A DNA stretch of 64,000 bases from NCBI RefSeq assembly GCF_000287355.1, contig NC_018420.1, positions 868,001 to 932,000 of the forward strand, given 5' to 3'. The number at the start of each line of letters is the position of its first letter. Position 1 is the stretch's first letter. Source of the DNA: a secondary endosymbiont of Heteropsylla cubana (lineage in GTDB: Bacteria > Pseudomonadota > Gammaproteobacteria > Enterobacterales > Enterobacteriaceae). The notes below the pieces were generated by a model, which saw only the letters and a program-made list of their open reading frames with translations, searched no databases and was not told the origin of the DNA. Of the stretch, positions 11,097 to 21,819 are shown piece by piece. The position numbers were made by a program, and so were the translations under genes.

Positions 11097-12293
11097 ATGC
11101 GGCATTTGACGATTCTTGGTAGTACGGGTTCAATTGGTACCAATACGCTTGCAGTGATAAAGCAAAATATTAAACAATATACAGTGCACGCATTAGTTGC
11201 GGGTAATAATGTTAAATTGATGACCAAACAGTGCCTGTATTTCTGTCCTGCTTATGCATGTATGGCAGATTCAGCTTCAGCTCGAATTCTTAAAACTAAT
11301 CTGGAAGAAGCTGGTATGGCCACAGAAGTACTATCTGGCATACAGGCAGCTTGCGAACTCGCTGCGCTAGATGAAATAGACACCGTAATGGCAGCCATTG
11401 TTGGAGCGGCTGGGCTTGCTGCAACACTTTCAGCGCTACGCGCTGGTAAACGAGTTTTATTAGCTAATAAAGAAGCTCTTGTAACCTGTGGTAGATTATT
11501 TATGCAAGAAGCACATCGCAATAATGCTCGCCTCTTACCAGTAGATAGTGAGCATAATGCTATTTTTCAGAGTTTACCTGAAGGACTTCGACACAAGTTA
11601 GGTTCCGGTTCTTTAACGGAATATGGTGTGTCACGTATCGTTTTAACTGGATCTGGCGGCCCTTTTCGCTTAACCCCGCTTGGGGCACTAGCCAATATGA
11701 CGCCACAACAAGCCTGTGCACATCCCAATTGGTCAATGGGTCAAAAAATTTCAGTAGATTCAGCCACGATGATGAATAAAGGTTTAGAATATATAGAAGC
11801 GCGATGGCTCTTTAATGCGGACGCAGAACAGATTGAAGTATTATTACATCCTCAGTCAATTATTCACTCTATGGTACGTTATACTGATGGAAGTGTTTTA
11901 GCTCAACTCGCTCCTCCTGATATGCGAATACCAATTGCTAACGCAATGGCATATCCAGAACGGATAAAATCCGGTGTCAAACCATTAGATTTTTTACATC
12001 TTGGTAGCTTAAGTTTTGCACATCCTGATACTGAACGTTATCCCTGCTTACAACTTGTTTTTGACGCTACCCAACAAGGTCAAGCTGCGACTACAATACT
12101 TAATGCGGCTAATGAAATCGCAGTTGCAGCATTTTTACATGGCGACATTCGTTTTACGGATATCGCTTCTGTAAATCAATGGGTGTTAGAGAAAATTAGT
12201 CTTCCTGAACCAAATACTTTAGAAGAAGTGTTTGCCATTGACATTCAAGCTAGAGAAAAAGCTCGTCAAAGTGTTATTCATTTTAGGCTTTAA
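11097..12293 (+). CDS. dxr: 1-deoxy-D-xylulose 5-phosphate reductoisomerase
   Basis: Dxr makes 2-C-methyl-D-erythritol 4-phosphate with NADPH, the committed step of the MEP isoprenoid pathway. The NADPH loop GSTGSIG is at residues 8-14. The metal and substrate site [13 protein letters not shown] (Asp150, Ser151, Glu152) and the loop [23 protein letters not shown] are intact, as is TGSGGPFR. It is 398 aa, the same length as the E. coli enzyme. Its base composition is richer in G and C than its spacers. In E. coli uppS follows closely, while here 1.5 kb intervenes. Confidence 0.97.
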   Translation: MRHLTILGSTGSIGTNTLAVIKQNIKQYTVHALVAGNNVKLMTKQCLYFCPAYACMADSASARILKTNLEEAGMATEVLSGIQAACELAALDEIDTVMAAIVGAAGLAATLSALRAGKRVLLANKEALVTCGRLFMQEAHRNNARLLPVDSEHNAIFQSLPEGLRHKLGSGSLTEYGVSRIVLTGSGGPFRLTPLGALANMTPQQACAHPNWSMGQKISVDSATMMNKGLEYIEARWLFNADAEQIEVLLHPQSIIHSMVRYTDGSVLAQLAPPDMRIPIANAMAYPERIKSGVKPLDFLHLGSLSFAHPDTERYPCLQLVFDATQQGQAATTILNAANEIAVAAFLHGDIRFTDIASVNQWVLEKISLPEPNTLEEVFAIDIQAREKARQSVIHFRL

Positions 12294-13798
12294 TGAGATT
12301 TAAATATAGGAATTAGGTTATGATAACTACTATTCTTGCGCGCACTTGGTAATCTAAAAAACATAGTTAATAAATTAATTTATTGATAAATCGATTTTGT
12401 AAACCACGAACTTTATTCCTATATCAAATTTATTATTATCGCGATATGAATATTCTTTAACATATCGAATATAGTTATCTGTTATCATTTTAATATTAAA
12501 AGATTTTTACTAATGTAGAATGCTTCCGTAAGAATAAAAATTTAGTAGAATCAACATTCTAATATAGAAATTTTCCTGAAATCTACTCTCAATAAAATTG
12601 ATTTTTTATCTACTTTTATTGTTTTTAAATGAAACTAAGTTTTCACAACTTAATTAAATGTTAACAACATATCTATTATGTTTGTATATCTATTAATAAT
12701 AAAATAGCAGTTTTATTGCTTGCTTACAAAAATGTCATCATAGACTGCTAGTTATTCCAATAAGAAGTCAGTTAAATAAGTTTTATTATAAATTATTACA
12801 TTTTAGACTTTTAGTCTAATTTAAACATTTCTTTGTTTAGTCCCATATGTCGTATTTTTATACATTTTTTCTTTTTTTTTATTGATACTATAATGTTAGT
12901 TAGATATAAAAAAAATTTAATTATAGGTCGGTTTTTTTATTAATTTATTCTTTCACTTACTTACAGAGTTACAAGTAATCGAGAAAATATAATAGAACCT
13001 CAACAAAATTCAACAATAGACCCCCTCTGTGAGGATTCAAATGTATTAAAAAAAATAAATAGATGATTCCGTTATTTGTAAGTTTTTTTTCATTTTCTAC
13101 AACAAAGATGCATGACTATTATTTTACTTACTGAAAAGTAGTACCAATTAACAGTGTTTTATAAAATATTATTTTTTTTAAATTTATCTAATGATTATGA
13201 CTTGTAAACAAGTGGCACTATTAAAAAAATATTTTTTTCAAAAAAAAAATAGTCTCGTAACAAGTTTTGTTAATCATCTAACAATCTTACCTTATGCAAT
13301 ATTTTTTCTGGATTGATGATAGAACCCGTTAGTTACAACCAAATCCGATTAGTTAAAATTAAATAATAAATAAAATCGTTTGTTTTTTTAATTATTTGAT
13401 AGAATAAGAAACATAAGATAGGTTACTCTAAAATAAGCAAGAATTTAAATATTCATTCATTTATCAATTCATATCCAAGTAAAATACTATTAATTAACTA
13501 TATAAGGAATGTTGTTAATGTCATTTAATATTCTTTAAGAATTAATAACCAATTAAAATACTTAACATATAGATTCTATGGTAACTTTATAAGAATAATT
13601 AGCTTGAAACTTAATATATTTCATAATCTTTCATCTCTACTTTTGTTTGTTACCTAATAGAATTCTATAGTGTCTATATATTTAGTTGATATAACTAGTT
13701 AATTAAAATTAGTCATAGAATACATATCAATATAGTTTTTACACATTTATGAACCTTTCTTCGTTCTAATAAATTTTGGTATCTTAGTAAGGAAATAT
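12294..13798. other. 1.5 kb spacer between dxr and uppS
   Basis: I see no gene. In E. coli and its relatives dxr and uppS are near neighbours, so this stretch cannot be explained by loss of a gene from the usual order. It is AT-rich, with no legible protein trace on either strand. Confidence 0.5.
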
Positions 13799-14584
13799 GT
13801 GAGAGTAATGTTCTCTAAAAATAAAAAATCTGAACAAGAATTACCTTTCTCCTCACCACGCCATGTAGCTATTATTATGGATGGAAATGGACGATGGGCT
13901 CAAAATCGAGGAAAACTACGAGTTGTTGGTCATCAAGCTGGCGTACAGTCTGTACGCTATGCTGTAAATTTTGCTATTAAGCACCGGTTTCATGCTTTAA
14001 CGTTATATGCATTTAGCAGTGAAAACTGGAGTAGACCGAAACAGGAAGTCTCTGCTTTAATAGAATTGTTTGTCTGGGCGTTAGATGGAGAAATAAAAAT
14101 TCTTCATAAGAACAATATTCGATTACGCATCATTGGTAATATTGTAGCATTTCCTTTGCATTTGCAGGAGAGAATTCACCGTTCTGAAAGATTAACTTGT
14201 ACAAATGATGGCTTAAATTTAAATATTGCTGCAAATTATGGTGGACGTTGGGATATTATCCAAGGGGTGCAGAAGATTGCTTCACGTGTTAAAGCGGGTA
14301 TACTTCAACCTGATGAAATCAATGAACAGATTTTTTGCCAAACATTGTGCATGAATGAGGAACCCCCGGTAGATCTTGTTATTCGCACTGGAGGTGAATA
14401 TCGAATTAGTAATTTTCTGTTATGGCAAATTGCATATGCAGAGTTATTTTTTACCGATGTGTTATGGCCAGATTTTAATGATGTCATTTTTGAAGAGGCT
14501 TTAAATGCTTTTGTACAACGTGAGAGACGTTTTGGTAAGACTATTCCTAATGATGTGAATTTATGTAATAGGGAAAAAATATGA
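13799..14584 (+). CDS. uppS: Undecaprenyl diphosphate synthase (cis-prenyltransferase)
   Basis: UppS adds eight isopentenyl units to farnesyl diphosphate to make the C55 carrier lipid for peptidoglycan and LPS. The catalytic Asp lies in HVAIIMDGNGRWA (Asp28). HALTLYAFSSENW, LNIAANYGGRWDI, DLVIRTGGEYRISNFLLWQ and YAELFFTDVLWPDF are all conserved. It is 261 aa, against 253 in E. coli. The start is uncertain: GTG at 13799 sits 4 bases after GGAA, and ATG at 13808 is the alternative. It overlaps cdsA by 4 bases (ATGA), so the two are translationally coupled. Confidence 0.95.
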   Translation: MRVMFSKNKKSEQELPFSSPRHVAIIMDGNGRWAQNRGKLRVVGHQAGVQSVRYAVNFAIKHRFHALTLYAFSSENWSRPKQEVSALIELFVWALDGEIKILHKNNIRLRIIGNIVAFPLHLQERIHRSERLTCTNDGLNLNIAANYGGRWDIIQGVQKIASRVKAGILQPDEINEQIFCQTLCMNEEPPVDLVIRTGGEYRISNFLLWQIAYAELFFTDVLWPDFNDVIFEEALNAFVQRERRFGKTIPNDVNLCNREKI

Positions 14585-15426
14585 AATATCGTTTAATTTC
14601 TTCCTTTATTTTAATAAATATAGTTATTGCCGCAATGTTTCTTTTATCACTAAGAGGTTTTTCTTTAGCTGTTGGTTTAGTATGTATTCTAAGCATGTGG
14701 GAGTGGGGTAAGCTGTCTGGATTAACCAGTTTCAAGAAAGTGATTATTTTAAAATTTTTTTTTGGGTTTTGTTTAATTTTTATAACAAAAATTATTCACC
14801 CTGATCTGCCATACATGAATTTCTGGCAGGTGCGATATATTTTTAAGGCTTCTATAATTTGGTGGATTTTAGCTTTTATTTTAGTCTTTTTCTACCCACG
14901 CTCAGCAAGGCTATGGATTGGATCTCAAGCTCTGCGATTAATATTTGGATTTCTAACCATTATACCTTTTTGTTTAGGGGTGCTAATTCTTCGTCAATAC
15001 CGTTATGATATTAACGAGTTCAGCGGAGCTTGGTTACTATTATATCTTATGGTGCTTATATGGAGTGCTGATTCTTGCGGTTATATATTTGGGTGTGCTA
15101 TGGGATGTCATAAACTAGCACCTAACGTTTCCCCTAATAAAACGTGGGAAGGTTTGTTAGGTGGATTACTTATATCTACAATGCTCGTTTTTTTATTAGG
15201 AAAATATGTATCGATTGGTATTTCGCCGCTTAGGTTGATTATTGGTTCAATAGTTGCAATTTTAGCGTCCGTTATAGGGGATTTAAGCGAAAGCATGTTT
15301 AAACGAGCATCTGGTGTTAAGAATAGCGGCTACTTAATACCTGGTCATGGAGGAATTTTAGACCGTATAGATAGTTTAACTGCAGCTGTGCCAGTATTTC
15401 TTTGTTTAATACTAGAAGTGTTTTAA
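14581..15426 (+). CDS. cdsA: Phosphatidate cytidylyltransferase (CDP-diacylglycerol synthase)
   Basis: CdsA makes CDP-diacylglycerol from phosphatidate and CTP at the inner membrane, and all phospholipids derive from it. The protein is polytopic, 281 aa (E. coli 285), with conserved WSADSCGYIFGCAMGCHKLAP and NKTWEG. The family signature near the C-terminus is SMFKRASGVKNSGYLIPGHG followed by GILDRIDS. The Asp that normally follows the second Lys of the signature (KD) is Asn248 here, while Asp261 and Asp264 remain. That Asp belongs to the metal site in the family, so activity may be altered; a base error or a tolerated change are alternatives. It overlaps uppS by 4 bases. Confidence 0.94.
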   Translation: MKYRLISSFILINIVIAAMFLLSLRGFSLAVGLVCILSMWEWGKLSGLTSFKKVIILKFFFGFCLIFITKIIHPDLPYMNFWQVRYIFKASIIWWILAFILVFFYPRSARLWIGSQALRLIFGFLTIIPFCLGVLILRQYRYDINEFSGAWLLLYLMVLIWSADSCGYIFGCAMGCHKLAPNVSPNKTWEGLLGGLLISTMLVFLLGKYVSIGISPLRLIIGSIVAILASVIGDLSESMFKRASGVKNSGYLIPGHGGILDRIDSLTAAVPVFLCLILEVF

Positions 15427-16378
15427 TGTTGTTAAGTATATAAGTCTTGAACGACGATTAATTAAATATACATGAATAACGCACTCTTAGTTTAAGATTT
15501 AGGATTTTTATCCTAAATTAAAGGAATGTTTAAAATAATATACAGTTCATCTATAATTTATTTTATATTGACAGGTTTTTGACTGTTATATTGACGAAAA
15601 TACACAGCGAGTGTTATTTTTTATCATTTAAAAAAATCATAGCATAACCTCCCGATTTATATTTTTTATTATCTATGGAGAATTTTTTATTAACTCCAAT
15701 ATTTAACTTTAAATAAAGTTTCCTATAAGCTCTTTGGGAAGTTTTGTCAATTAAAGAATCAAAAAAAATAAACACTTTCTTCTTAGAGAAGAGGGGGGGG
15801 GTAAACATTCAAAAAAAACAAATTAAAGATTTTATATAAATCAATTTCTCTGAAACTGCTATAACATATCGATCATCTATTCAGACTTATCTTAATAGTA
15901 ATTTAATTAATACTTAGTAAATTAATATAAATGAAAGTTATCGAAAAAAACGGTAAAGTTTACCTAAATAGTTCATTGTTAGATATAGCAATGCCCCCCC
16001 TAATTATAAATTGTATAAAAACTGCTCGTCTCACAAAATAAAAATAATTTATTAAATATATTTATTTTATAAGTATAACTTAAATATTAACAATTATTTT
16101 TAAAATAAGGAATTATATTGATAAAGCTCGATGTTTATATAAATCATCGAGTAGTTCAGATAGCTGTCTTTGATGTAGATAAAATCTTTTTAAAGGAACG
16201 TGTCTTAATTTTTAATTTATTAAGATACAAGTAACTGAATTAATTGTCATGATGATGTATTTATCAAAATAACGTTGTTAAAATTTCAGGAATATATTAT
16301 AGATTTAATGAAAATAAATTTAATCTTAGGGGCTAAGAACTAGCTGATTTTATGTAATAACTCTATGGGAATTTTCTT
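15427..16378. other. 0.95 kb spacer between cdsA and rseP
   Basis: There is no supportable gene. It holds a 9-bp hairpin at 15497-15518 (ATTTAGGAT/ATCCTAAAT), a run of nine G at 15793-15801 and seven C at 15994-16000. In E. coli cdsA and rseP are almost adjacent, so the spacer is not explained by a known lost gene. The 64-codon minus-strand frame at 15614-15808 is rejected. Confidence 0.5.
15497..15518. terminator. Hairpin downstream of cdsA
   Basis: A perfect 9-bp inverted repeat with a TTTT loop lies about 70 bases after cdsA. No T-run follows, so it could be a processing or stability hairpin rather than a terminator. Confidence 0.3.
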
Positions 16379-17617
16379 ATGTTGCATTTTTTTTGGAACT
16401 TTTCTACATTTCTTTTAGCAATGGGTATGTTAATAACAGTGCATGAATTAGGGCATTTTTTGGTAGCTCGGTGCTGTAAGGTAACTGTGGAATGTTTTTC
16501 TATAGGGTTTGGAAAAGCTATTTTTCGTTGGCGCGATAGACTAGGCACAGAATATATTATCGCTGCTATTCCCTTAGGGGGTTATGTTAAAATGTTAGAC
16601 GAACAAACATCTAACATTCTACCTGAAAATCGTTATAGAGCGTTTAATCAAAAAAGTATTTGTCAACGTGCTGCAATAATTGCAGCTGGACCGATCTTTA
16701 ATTGTTTATTTGCTACATTGCTTTATTGGATAATATTTCTTATCGGAATCCCAATCTCTCAACCAGTTATAAACACATCAATGGCGAATAAATATGAAAA
16801 TTTATCACCTATAAGTTTAAAACCAGTTAAGCATGTCAAAGATTTTAATATACATGATTCACAAATTGATAAGAAAGCATATAACAATGATGAATCATTA
16901 GTTTCAATTCTACAAGAGTTAAAAAATCATCTAGTAATTTCTGAAATTCAACCTCATTCGGCAGCAATGAAATCTGGTTTACAGGTTGGCGATACAATCA
17001 TTGCAGTCAATGATATAAAAATGACTTCATGGGAAAAATTTATATGCATCATACGAGACAACCCCGGTCGTATACTTAAAATAGGTATTCTACGAAAAAA
17101 TGAACTATTCAATATAACTCTCCAGCCTGATAGTAAACTTGTTGGAAAGGATAAAATGGAAGGTTTTATTGGAATATTACCATCTATAAGTTTTTCACCA
17201 TTAGATCTTAAGACTATTCAGCAGTACAGTCCTATAGAAGCTTTTCATCTCGCTGTAAAAAAAACGTGCTATATCATTTACCTTACAATCAATATGTTAA
17301 GCAAATTAATAACAGGGCATGTCAATCTAAATAATTTAAATGGTCCTATTTCTATTGCTAAACACGCGGGGATCTCCGCAGATTACGGTATAATTTGTTA
17401 CCTAATGTTTCTAGCATTAATGAGTATTAATTTAGGTGTTGTCAATTTATTCCCTTTACCGGTTTTAGATGGTGGCCATTTAATCTTCTTAATACTAGAA
17501 AAACTTAAAGGAAAAGCAATTTCAACACGAATGCAAAACTTTAGTTACCGTATTGGTTCAATTGTGCTGATACTGTTAATGGGTTTAGCAATTTTTAATG
17601 ATATTTGCAAACTTTAA
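16379..17617 (+). CDS. rseP: Site-2 protease RseP with reduced periplasmic region
   Basis: RseP is an intramembrane zinc protease that cuts RseA in the sigma-E response and also clears signal-peptide remnants. The zinc site HELGHF has His22, Glu23 and His26 in the first membrane helix, and the third ligand is in PLPVLDGGHL (Asp364). The second PDZ domain is readable (VISEIQPHSAAMKSGLQVGDTI). The region that should form the first PDZ domain, roughly residues 120-180, shows no similarity and is shorter; total length is 412 aa against 450 in E. coli. The gate that PDZ-N provides may be lost, perhaps because RseA is gone or only signal-peptide cleanup matters. bamA follows after 36 bases. Confidence 0.94.
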   Translation: MLHFFWNFSTFLLAMGMLITVHELGHFLVARCCKVTVECFSIGFGKAIFRWRDRLGTEYIIAAIPLGGYVKMLDEQTSNILPENRYRAFNQKSICQRAAIIAAGPIFNCLFATLLYWIIFLIGIPISQPVINTSMANKYENLSPISLKPVKHVKDFNIHDSQIDKKAYNNDESLVSILQELKNHLVISEIQPHSAAMKSGLQVGDTIIAVNDIKMTSWEKFICIIRDNPGRILKIGILRKNELFNITLQPDSKLVGKDKMEGFIGILPSISFSPLDLKTIQQYSPIEAFHLAVKKTCYIIYLTINMLSKLITGHVNLNNLNGPISIAKHAGISADYGIICYLMFLALMSINLGVVNLFPLPVLDGGHLIFLILEKLKGKAISTRMQNFSYRIGSIVLILLMGLAIFNDICKL

Positions 17618-17653
17618 AAATGAGATAATATTAGGAAGAGCCCATATACCACC

Positions 17654-20080
17654 ATGTCGATAAAAAAATTATTTATACTGTTATTACTTTTAACCAGCCC
17701 TAGTATATATGCTGAAAAAGGATTTATTGTAAAAAAGATTCATTTCGAAGGACTTCATCGAGTGTCTGTTAGTACAGCCCTGCTCAGTATCCCGATCAAA
17801 ATCGGGATCGAGATACAGGACAAAGACATTACTAATACTATCCATGCTTTGCTCGCTACTGGACACTTCGAAGATATTCGGGTGCTACGTGATCAAAGCA
17901 TATTGATAATACAAGTCAAAGAATATCCGATTATTTCACGTATTACCTTCATTGGTAATAAGACAATAAAAAAAGATCTTCTTAAACAATCTTTAGACAA
18001 TCAAGATATTCGAGTTGGAGAACCCCTCCATTTTAGCAAGATTTTTAACACAAAAAAAAGTCTTGAAGATTTTTTCTATAGCTCTGGAAAATATAATACA
18101 ACGATAAACATTGAAGTCATACCTGTGCCGAATAATCGCGTTGATCTTAATCTGGTTTTTAAAGAAAGCGCATCGGCTAAAATTCAGAAAATTAATATTG
18201 TCGGAAACCATGTTTTTACAACCAATGAGCTGGTTTCAAAGTTTAAATTACACAACGAAATTCCATTGTGGGGTGTTGTAAGAGATCGCATATACTGCAA
18301 ACAAAAGTTAGCCGATGATCTAAACATCCTAAGAAACTTTTATCTAGAACATGGTTATGTTTGTTTTAATATTTATTCCACGCAAATTAGTTACACCCCT
18401 GATAGAAATAGTATCTATATCACTATCAATATTACCGAAGGTTCGCAGTATAAGCTATCAGATATTGTGTTAGATGGAAATATGGGTGAATATTCGACTA
18501 AAATTAGACAGTTAATACAGCTCAAGAGGGGAACTATATATAATGGATCCCATATTGCGAGTATACTAAATAGTATAAAACAATTACTGGATTCTTATGG
18601 ACATGCTTATCCACGCGTAGCAATTCAACATAAAATTAACGAAAAAGATAATACAGTAAAACTTTATATTAATGTTGACATAGGAGAACGTTTCTATGTT
18701 CGACAAATACATTTTAAAGGCAATAATATTACGAAAGACGTTGTTTTACGACGTGAAATGCGTCAGATGGAAGGTTCCTGGCTCAGTAATAATCTTATCC
18801 GTCAAGGTAAAAAGCGTATTAATCGACTGGGATATTGTGAAATTATAGAAAGCGAAATGCAGCCTGTTTCTAGTTCCCCTGGTCAAGTAGACCTTATTTA
18901 TAAAGTCAGAGAGTCCAATACTGGTAGTATTAACCTTGGTGTTGGAATGGGAACCGAAAGTGGAGTAAGTTTTCAATGCGGAATCCATCAGGATAACTGG
19001 TTGGGAACTGGTAATGCTATTGGTTTTAGTGGTACTAAAAACGACTACCAAACTTACGCTGATCTTTCGATGACAAATCCATATTTTACGATAGATGGAA
19101 TTAGTCTAGCTGGAAAAATTTTTTATAATTACTTCCATGCCGATGATGCAGACTTGTCTGATTATAATTTACGAAGCTATAGTTCAGGAGCTACGCTTGG
19201 TTTTCCTATCAGTGAGATCAATATGCTACATTTTGGTCTAGATTACGTGCATAATGAACTAAATAACATACAACCACAAGTCACTAGATGGCGTTACTTA
19301 AATAGTGTTGATGTTACGCCTAAAGTGATGTTTTCTAATAATAAAAACAGCGATTCTAGTATCGTAGCGAATGATCTCTTTTTGTCAATGAGTTGGAACT
19401 ATAACAACTTAAATAGAGGATTTTTCCCAACTAGTGGTTCACGTGCGACTCTTAACGCCAAAGTGACATTGCCTGGTTCTGATAACGAGTATTATAAAAT
19501 TACTTGTGATGCTAATCATTATTTTCCTATGAATAAGATGGATACATGGGTTCTTTTGGTTCGTCTCCGTTCCGGATACGGGGGAAGTTTAAGAAGAAAA
19601 GAGATGCCATTTTACGATAACTTCTATGCAGGAGGGGCGAATACTGTCAGAGGATTCGGATCTAATACAATCGGCCCAAAAGCAACTTATTATAACTGCA
19701 ACACACATCACACTCAGTGTAGTGATTGTAAGTTAATCAACTCTAGCGATGCCATAGGCGGTAATGCAATGGTGATTGCTAGTGCCGAACTTATCGTACC
19801 CACCCCATTATTAAGTAAAAAATATCCTCATTCTATCCGCACTTCTTTGTTTATTGATAGCGGTACTGTATGGGATTCTAATTGGAACAATACCATTGAT
19901 ACCCGAAAAGCGGGTATTTTAGATTACAGCGATAAAAGCAATATCCGAATTTCCACTGGTATTGCGTTGAAATGGATTTCACCATTAGGGCCTCTAGTAT
20001 TTTCTTATGCAAAGCCAATTAAAAAATACAATAGCGATAAGTTAGAGCAGTTTCAGTTCAATATTGGCAAAACGTGGTAA
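17654..20080 (+). CDS. bamA: Outer membrane protein assembly factor BamA
   Basis: BamA is the core of the BAM machine that folds beta-barrel proteins into the outer membrane. An N-terminal signal peptide ([20 protein letters not shown]) is followed by five POTRA domains over about 22-420, with [14 protein letters not shown] in the fifth. A 16-strand barrel fills the rest. The barrel lid motif [13 protein letters not shown] is present and the chain ends FQFNIGKTW, as in E. coli. It is 808 aa (E. coli 810). AGGAAG lies about 15 bases before the start. A short cysteine-containing loop ([11 protein letters not shown]) follows the VRGF segment, where E. coli has a disulfide. skp follows, as usual. 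Confidence 0.97.
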   Translation: MSIKKLFILLLLLTSPSIYAEKGFIVKKIHFEGLHRVSVSTALLSIPIKIGIEIQDKDITNTIHALLATGHFEDIRVLRDQSILIIQVKEYPIISRITFIGNKTIKKDLLKQSLDNQDIRVGEPLHFSKIFNTKKSLEDFFYSSGKYNTTINIEVIPVPNNRVDLNLVFKESASAKIQKINIVGNHVFTTNELVSKFKLHNEIPLWGVVRDRIYCKQKLADDLNILRNFYLEHGYVCFNIYSTQISYTPDRNSIYITINITEGSQYKLSDIVLDGNMGEYSTKIRQLIQLKRGTIYNGSHIASILNSIKQLLDSYGHAYPRVAIQHKINEKDNTVKLYINVDIGERFYVRQIHFKGNNITKDVVLRREMRQMEGSWLSNNLIRQGKKRINRLGYCEIIESEMQPVSSSPGQVDLIYKVRESNTGSINLGVGMGTESGVSFQCGIHQDNWLGTGNAIGFSGTKNDYQTYADLSMTNPYFTIDGISLAGKIFYNYFHADDADLSDYNLRSYSSGATLGFPISEINMLHFGLDYVHNELNNIQPQVTRWRYLNSVDVTPKVMFSNNKNSDSSIVANDLFLSMSWNYNNLNRGFFPTSGSRATLNAKVTLPGSDNEYYKITCDANHYFPMNKMDTWVLLVRLRSGYGGSLRRKEMPFYDNFYAGGANTVRGFGSNTIGPKATYYNCNTHHTQCSDCKLINSSDAIGGNAMVIASAELIVPTPLLSKKYPHSIRTSLFIDSGTVWDSNWNNTIDTRKAGILDYSDKSNIRISTGIALKWISPLGPLVFSYAKPIKKYNSDKLEQFQFNIGKTW

Positions 20081-20214
20081 TATTAGATCAATTTGTAAAA
20101 AGCCTACCATTATTAAAATGAATATATAAAATATAATTACGTTATTTAATAATATGTTTTGGTATTTCCTAATTTTATATTACACTACAACAGATAGTAA
20201 TTAAGGAGTTTATA

Positions 20215-20712
20215 GTGAAAAAGTGGTTATGTGTTTTTGGACTAAGCATAGTTTGCTTTATGCCTCCTGGAGCACATGCTTTTAATAAAATTGCGGTGGT
20301 TAATGTTTCTACTATTTTTCAGAAATTACCTCAACGAGTTGAAATTGCAAAAAAACTTGAAAAAGAATTTGAAGGACGAGCTACCGAACTTCAATCTATG
20401 GAGCGTGATTTACAGATAAATATGCAACGTCTACAAAATGGTAGCGCCACAATGCAATCTAGTGAACGTCTTTCATTAGAAAATGCGCTGATAGCGCAAC
20501 GCGAAAATTTTTCCACTAAGGCGCAGGCTTTTGAACAAGAAAATCGTTATCGACAAACAGAGGAACGTAATAAGATTCTTAAACAAATTGAGGAGGTTGT
20601 AAAAAATATAGCTATTAAAGAAGGTTATAATATAGTTATCGATGCTAATGCAGTTGCATATGCTGTAAAATCTAATGATATTACTGATGACGTTCTGAAG
20701 CAGGTTAAATAA
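20215..20712 (+). CDS. skp: Periplasmic chaperone Skp
   Basis: Skp is a trimeric, jellyfish-shaped periplasmic chaperone that holds unfolded outer-membrane proteins for BamA. The signal peptide (MKKWLCVFGLSIVCFM to GAHA) is clear, then FNKIAVVNVSTIFQKLPQR. A long charged coiled-coil region follows (about 45-125), and the C-terminal core reads EEVVKNIAIKEGYNIVIDANAVAYA. It is 165 aa (E. coli 161). It starts with GTG at 20215 after AAGGAG. lpxD begins three bases after the stop. Confidence 0.95.
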   Translation: MKKWLCVFGLSIVCFMPPGAHAFNKIAVVNVSTIFQKLPQRVEIAKKLEKEFEGRATELQSMERDLQINMQRLQNGSATMQSSERLSLENALIAQRENFSTKAQAFEQENRYRQTEERNKILKQIEEVVKNIAIKEGYNIVIDANAVAYAVKSNDITDDVLKQVK

Positions 20713-20715
20713 GAT

Positions 20716-21741
20716 ATGTCTTCAATTCGATTAGCTAATCTAGCACAAGAGTTGCATGCACAATTGCATGGTGATGGTGATATTACCATCACTGGTATTG
20801 CTTCTCTGCGCAACGCAAAAATAGGAGATATTACTTTTCTCTTAGATACTCGCTCTTACGAAGAACTTTCTTCCTGTCAAGCATCAGCAATAGTCCTTAC
20901 TTCTAGCAGTCTACCTTTTTTTAAAGGTGCCGCACTAGTAGTTAAAAACCCTTACTTGACTTACGCGCGCATTGCACAATTAATGGATACTACACCCAAA
21001 CCTGCGGAAAATATTGGGTTAGGGGCATTTATTTCGCCTAGCGCAACCCTTGGAAAACGGGTTGCAATAGGATCTAATGCTGTAATTGACTCTGGAGTTA
21101 TCCTTGATGATGACGTGATAATTGGCCCTGGATGTTTTATTGGAAAAAATACTAAAATTGGATCCGGTACTCAATTATGGGCTAATGTCAGCGTGTATCA
21201 TAACATTTTTATTGGAAAAAACTGCATTATTCAGTCCAATTCTGTCATCGGTTCTGATGGATTTGGATATGCAAACGATTGTGGAAACTGGATAAAAATA
21301 CCTCAATTAGGACGGGTTATTATTGGTGATAGAGTTGAAATTGGTTCCTGTACTACTATTGATCGCGGGGCCTTAGATGACACTCGTATCGGCAACGGTG
21401 TGATTATTGATAATCAATGCCACATTGCACATAATGTGATTATTGGTGAAAATACCGCAATTGCTGGAGGTGTTATCATGGCTGGAAGCTTAACCATCGG
21501 TTGTTCTTGTATGATTGGAGGAGCAAGTGTCATCAAAGGTCATATAACTATCTGTGATCAAGTTATAATCACTGGGATGGGAATGGTAATGCGACCGATC
21601 ACTAAACCGGGTATTTACTCATCAGGGATACCGTTACAGCCGAATAAAGATTGGCGTAAAACTGCTGTATCAGTCATGGCTATTAATGATATACGAAAAC
21701 GCATGAGAGCCATTGAGAAAAAATTAGATAAAATCAGTTAA
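20716..21741 (+). CDS. lpxD: UDP-3-O-(3-hydroxymyristoyl)glucosamine N-acyltransferase
   Basis: LpxD adds the second hydroxyacyl chain in lipid A synthesis, using acyl-ACP. After an N-terminal uridine-binding domain (about 1-100) comes a left-handed beta-helix of hexapeptide repeats (about 105-310). The catalytic His lies in [18 protein letters not shown], and [20 protein letters not shown] is conserved near the end. It is 341 aa, as in E. coli. It lies in the compact run skp-lpxD-fabZ-lpxA-lpxB, probably one transcript. Confidence 0.97.
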   Translation: MSSIRLANLAQELHAQLHGDGDITITGIASLRNAKIGDITFLLDTRSYEELSSCQASAIVLTSSSLPFFKGAALVVKNPYLTYARIAQLMDTTPKPAENIGLGAFISPSATLGKRVAIGSNAVIDSGVILDDDVIIGPGCFIGKNTKIGSGTQLWANVSVYHNIFIGKNCIIQSNSVIGSDGFGYANDCGNWIKIPQLGRVIIGDRVEIGSCTTIDRGALDDTRIGNGVIIDNQCHIAHNVIIGENTAIAGGVIMAGSLTIGCSCMIGGASVIKGHITICDQVIITGMGMVMRPITKPGIYSSGIPLQPNKDWRKTAVSVMAINDIRKRMRAIEKKLDKIS

Positions 21742-21819
21742 CTCAGTTGTGTGTTTTCTTGTCGAGATTGAAGCAGGCCCTGTTGTTAATGCTAAGTTTT
21801 TATAAACAGGAAGAGTATT

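Noticed and set aside
15614-15808. 64-codon minus-strand frame near the G9 run
   Set aside because: Lys/Ile/Phe-rich sequence typical of AT-rich noise, no ribosome binding site, and no family likeness.
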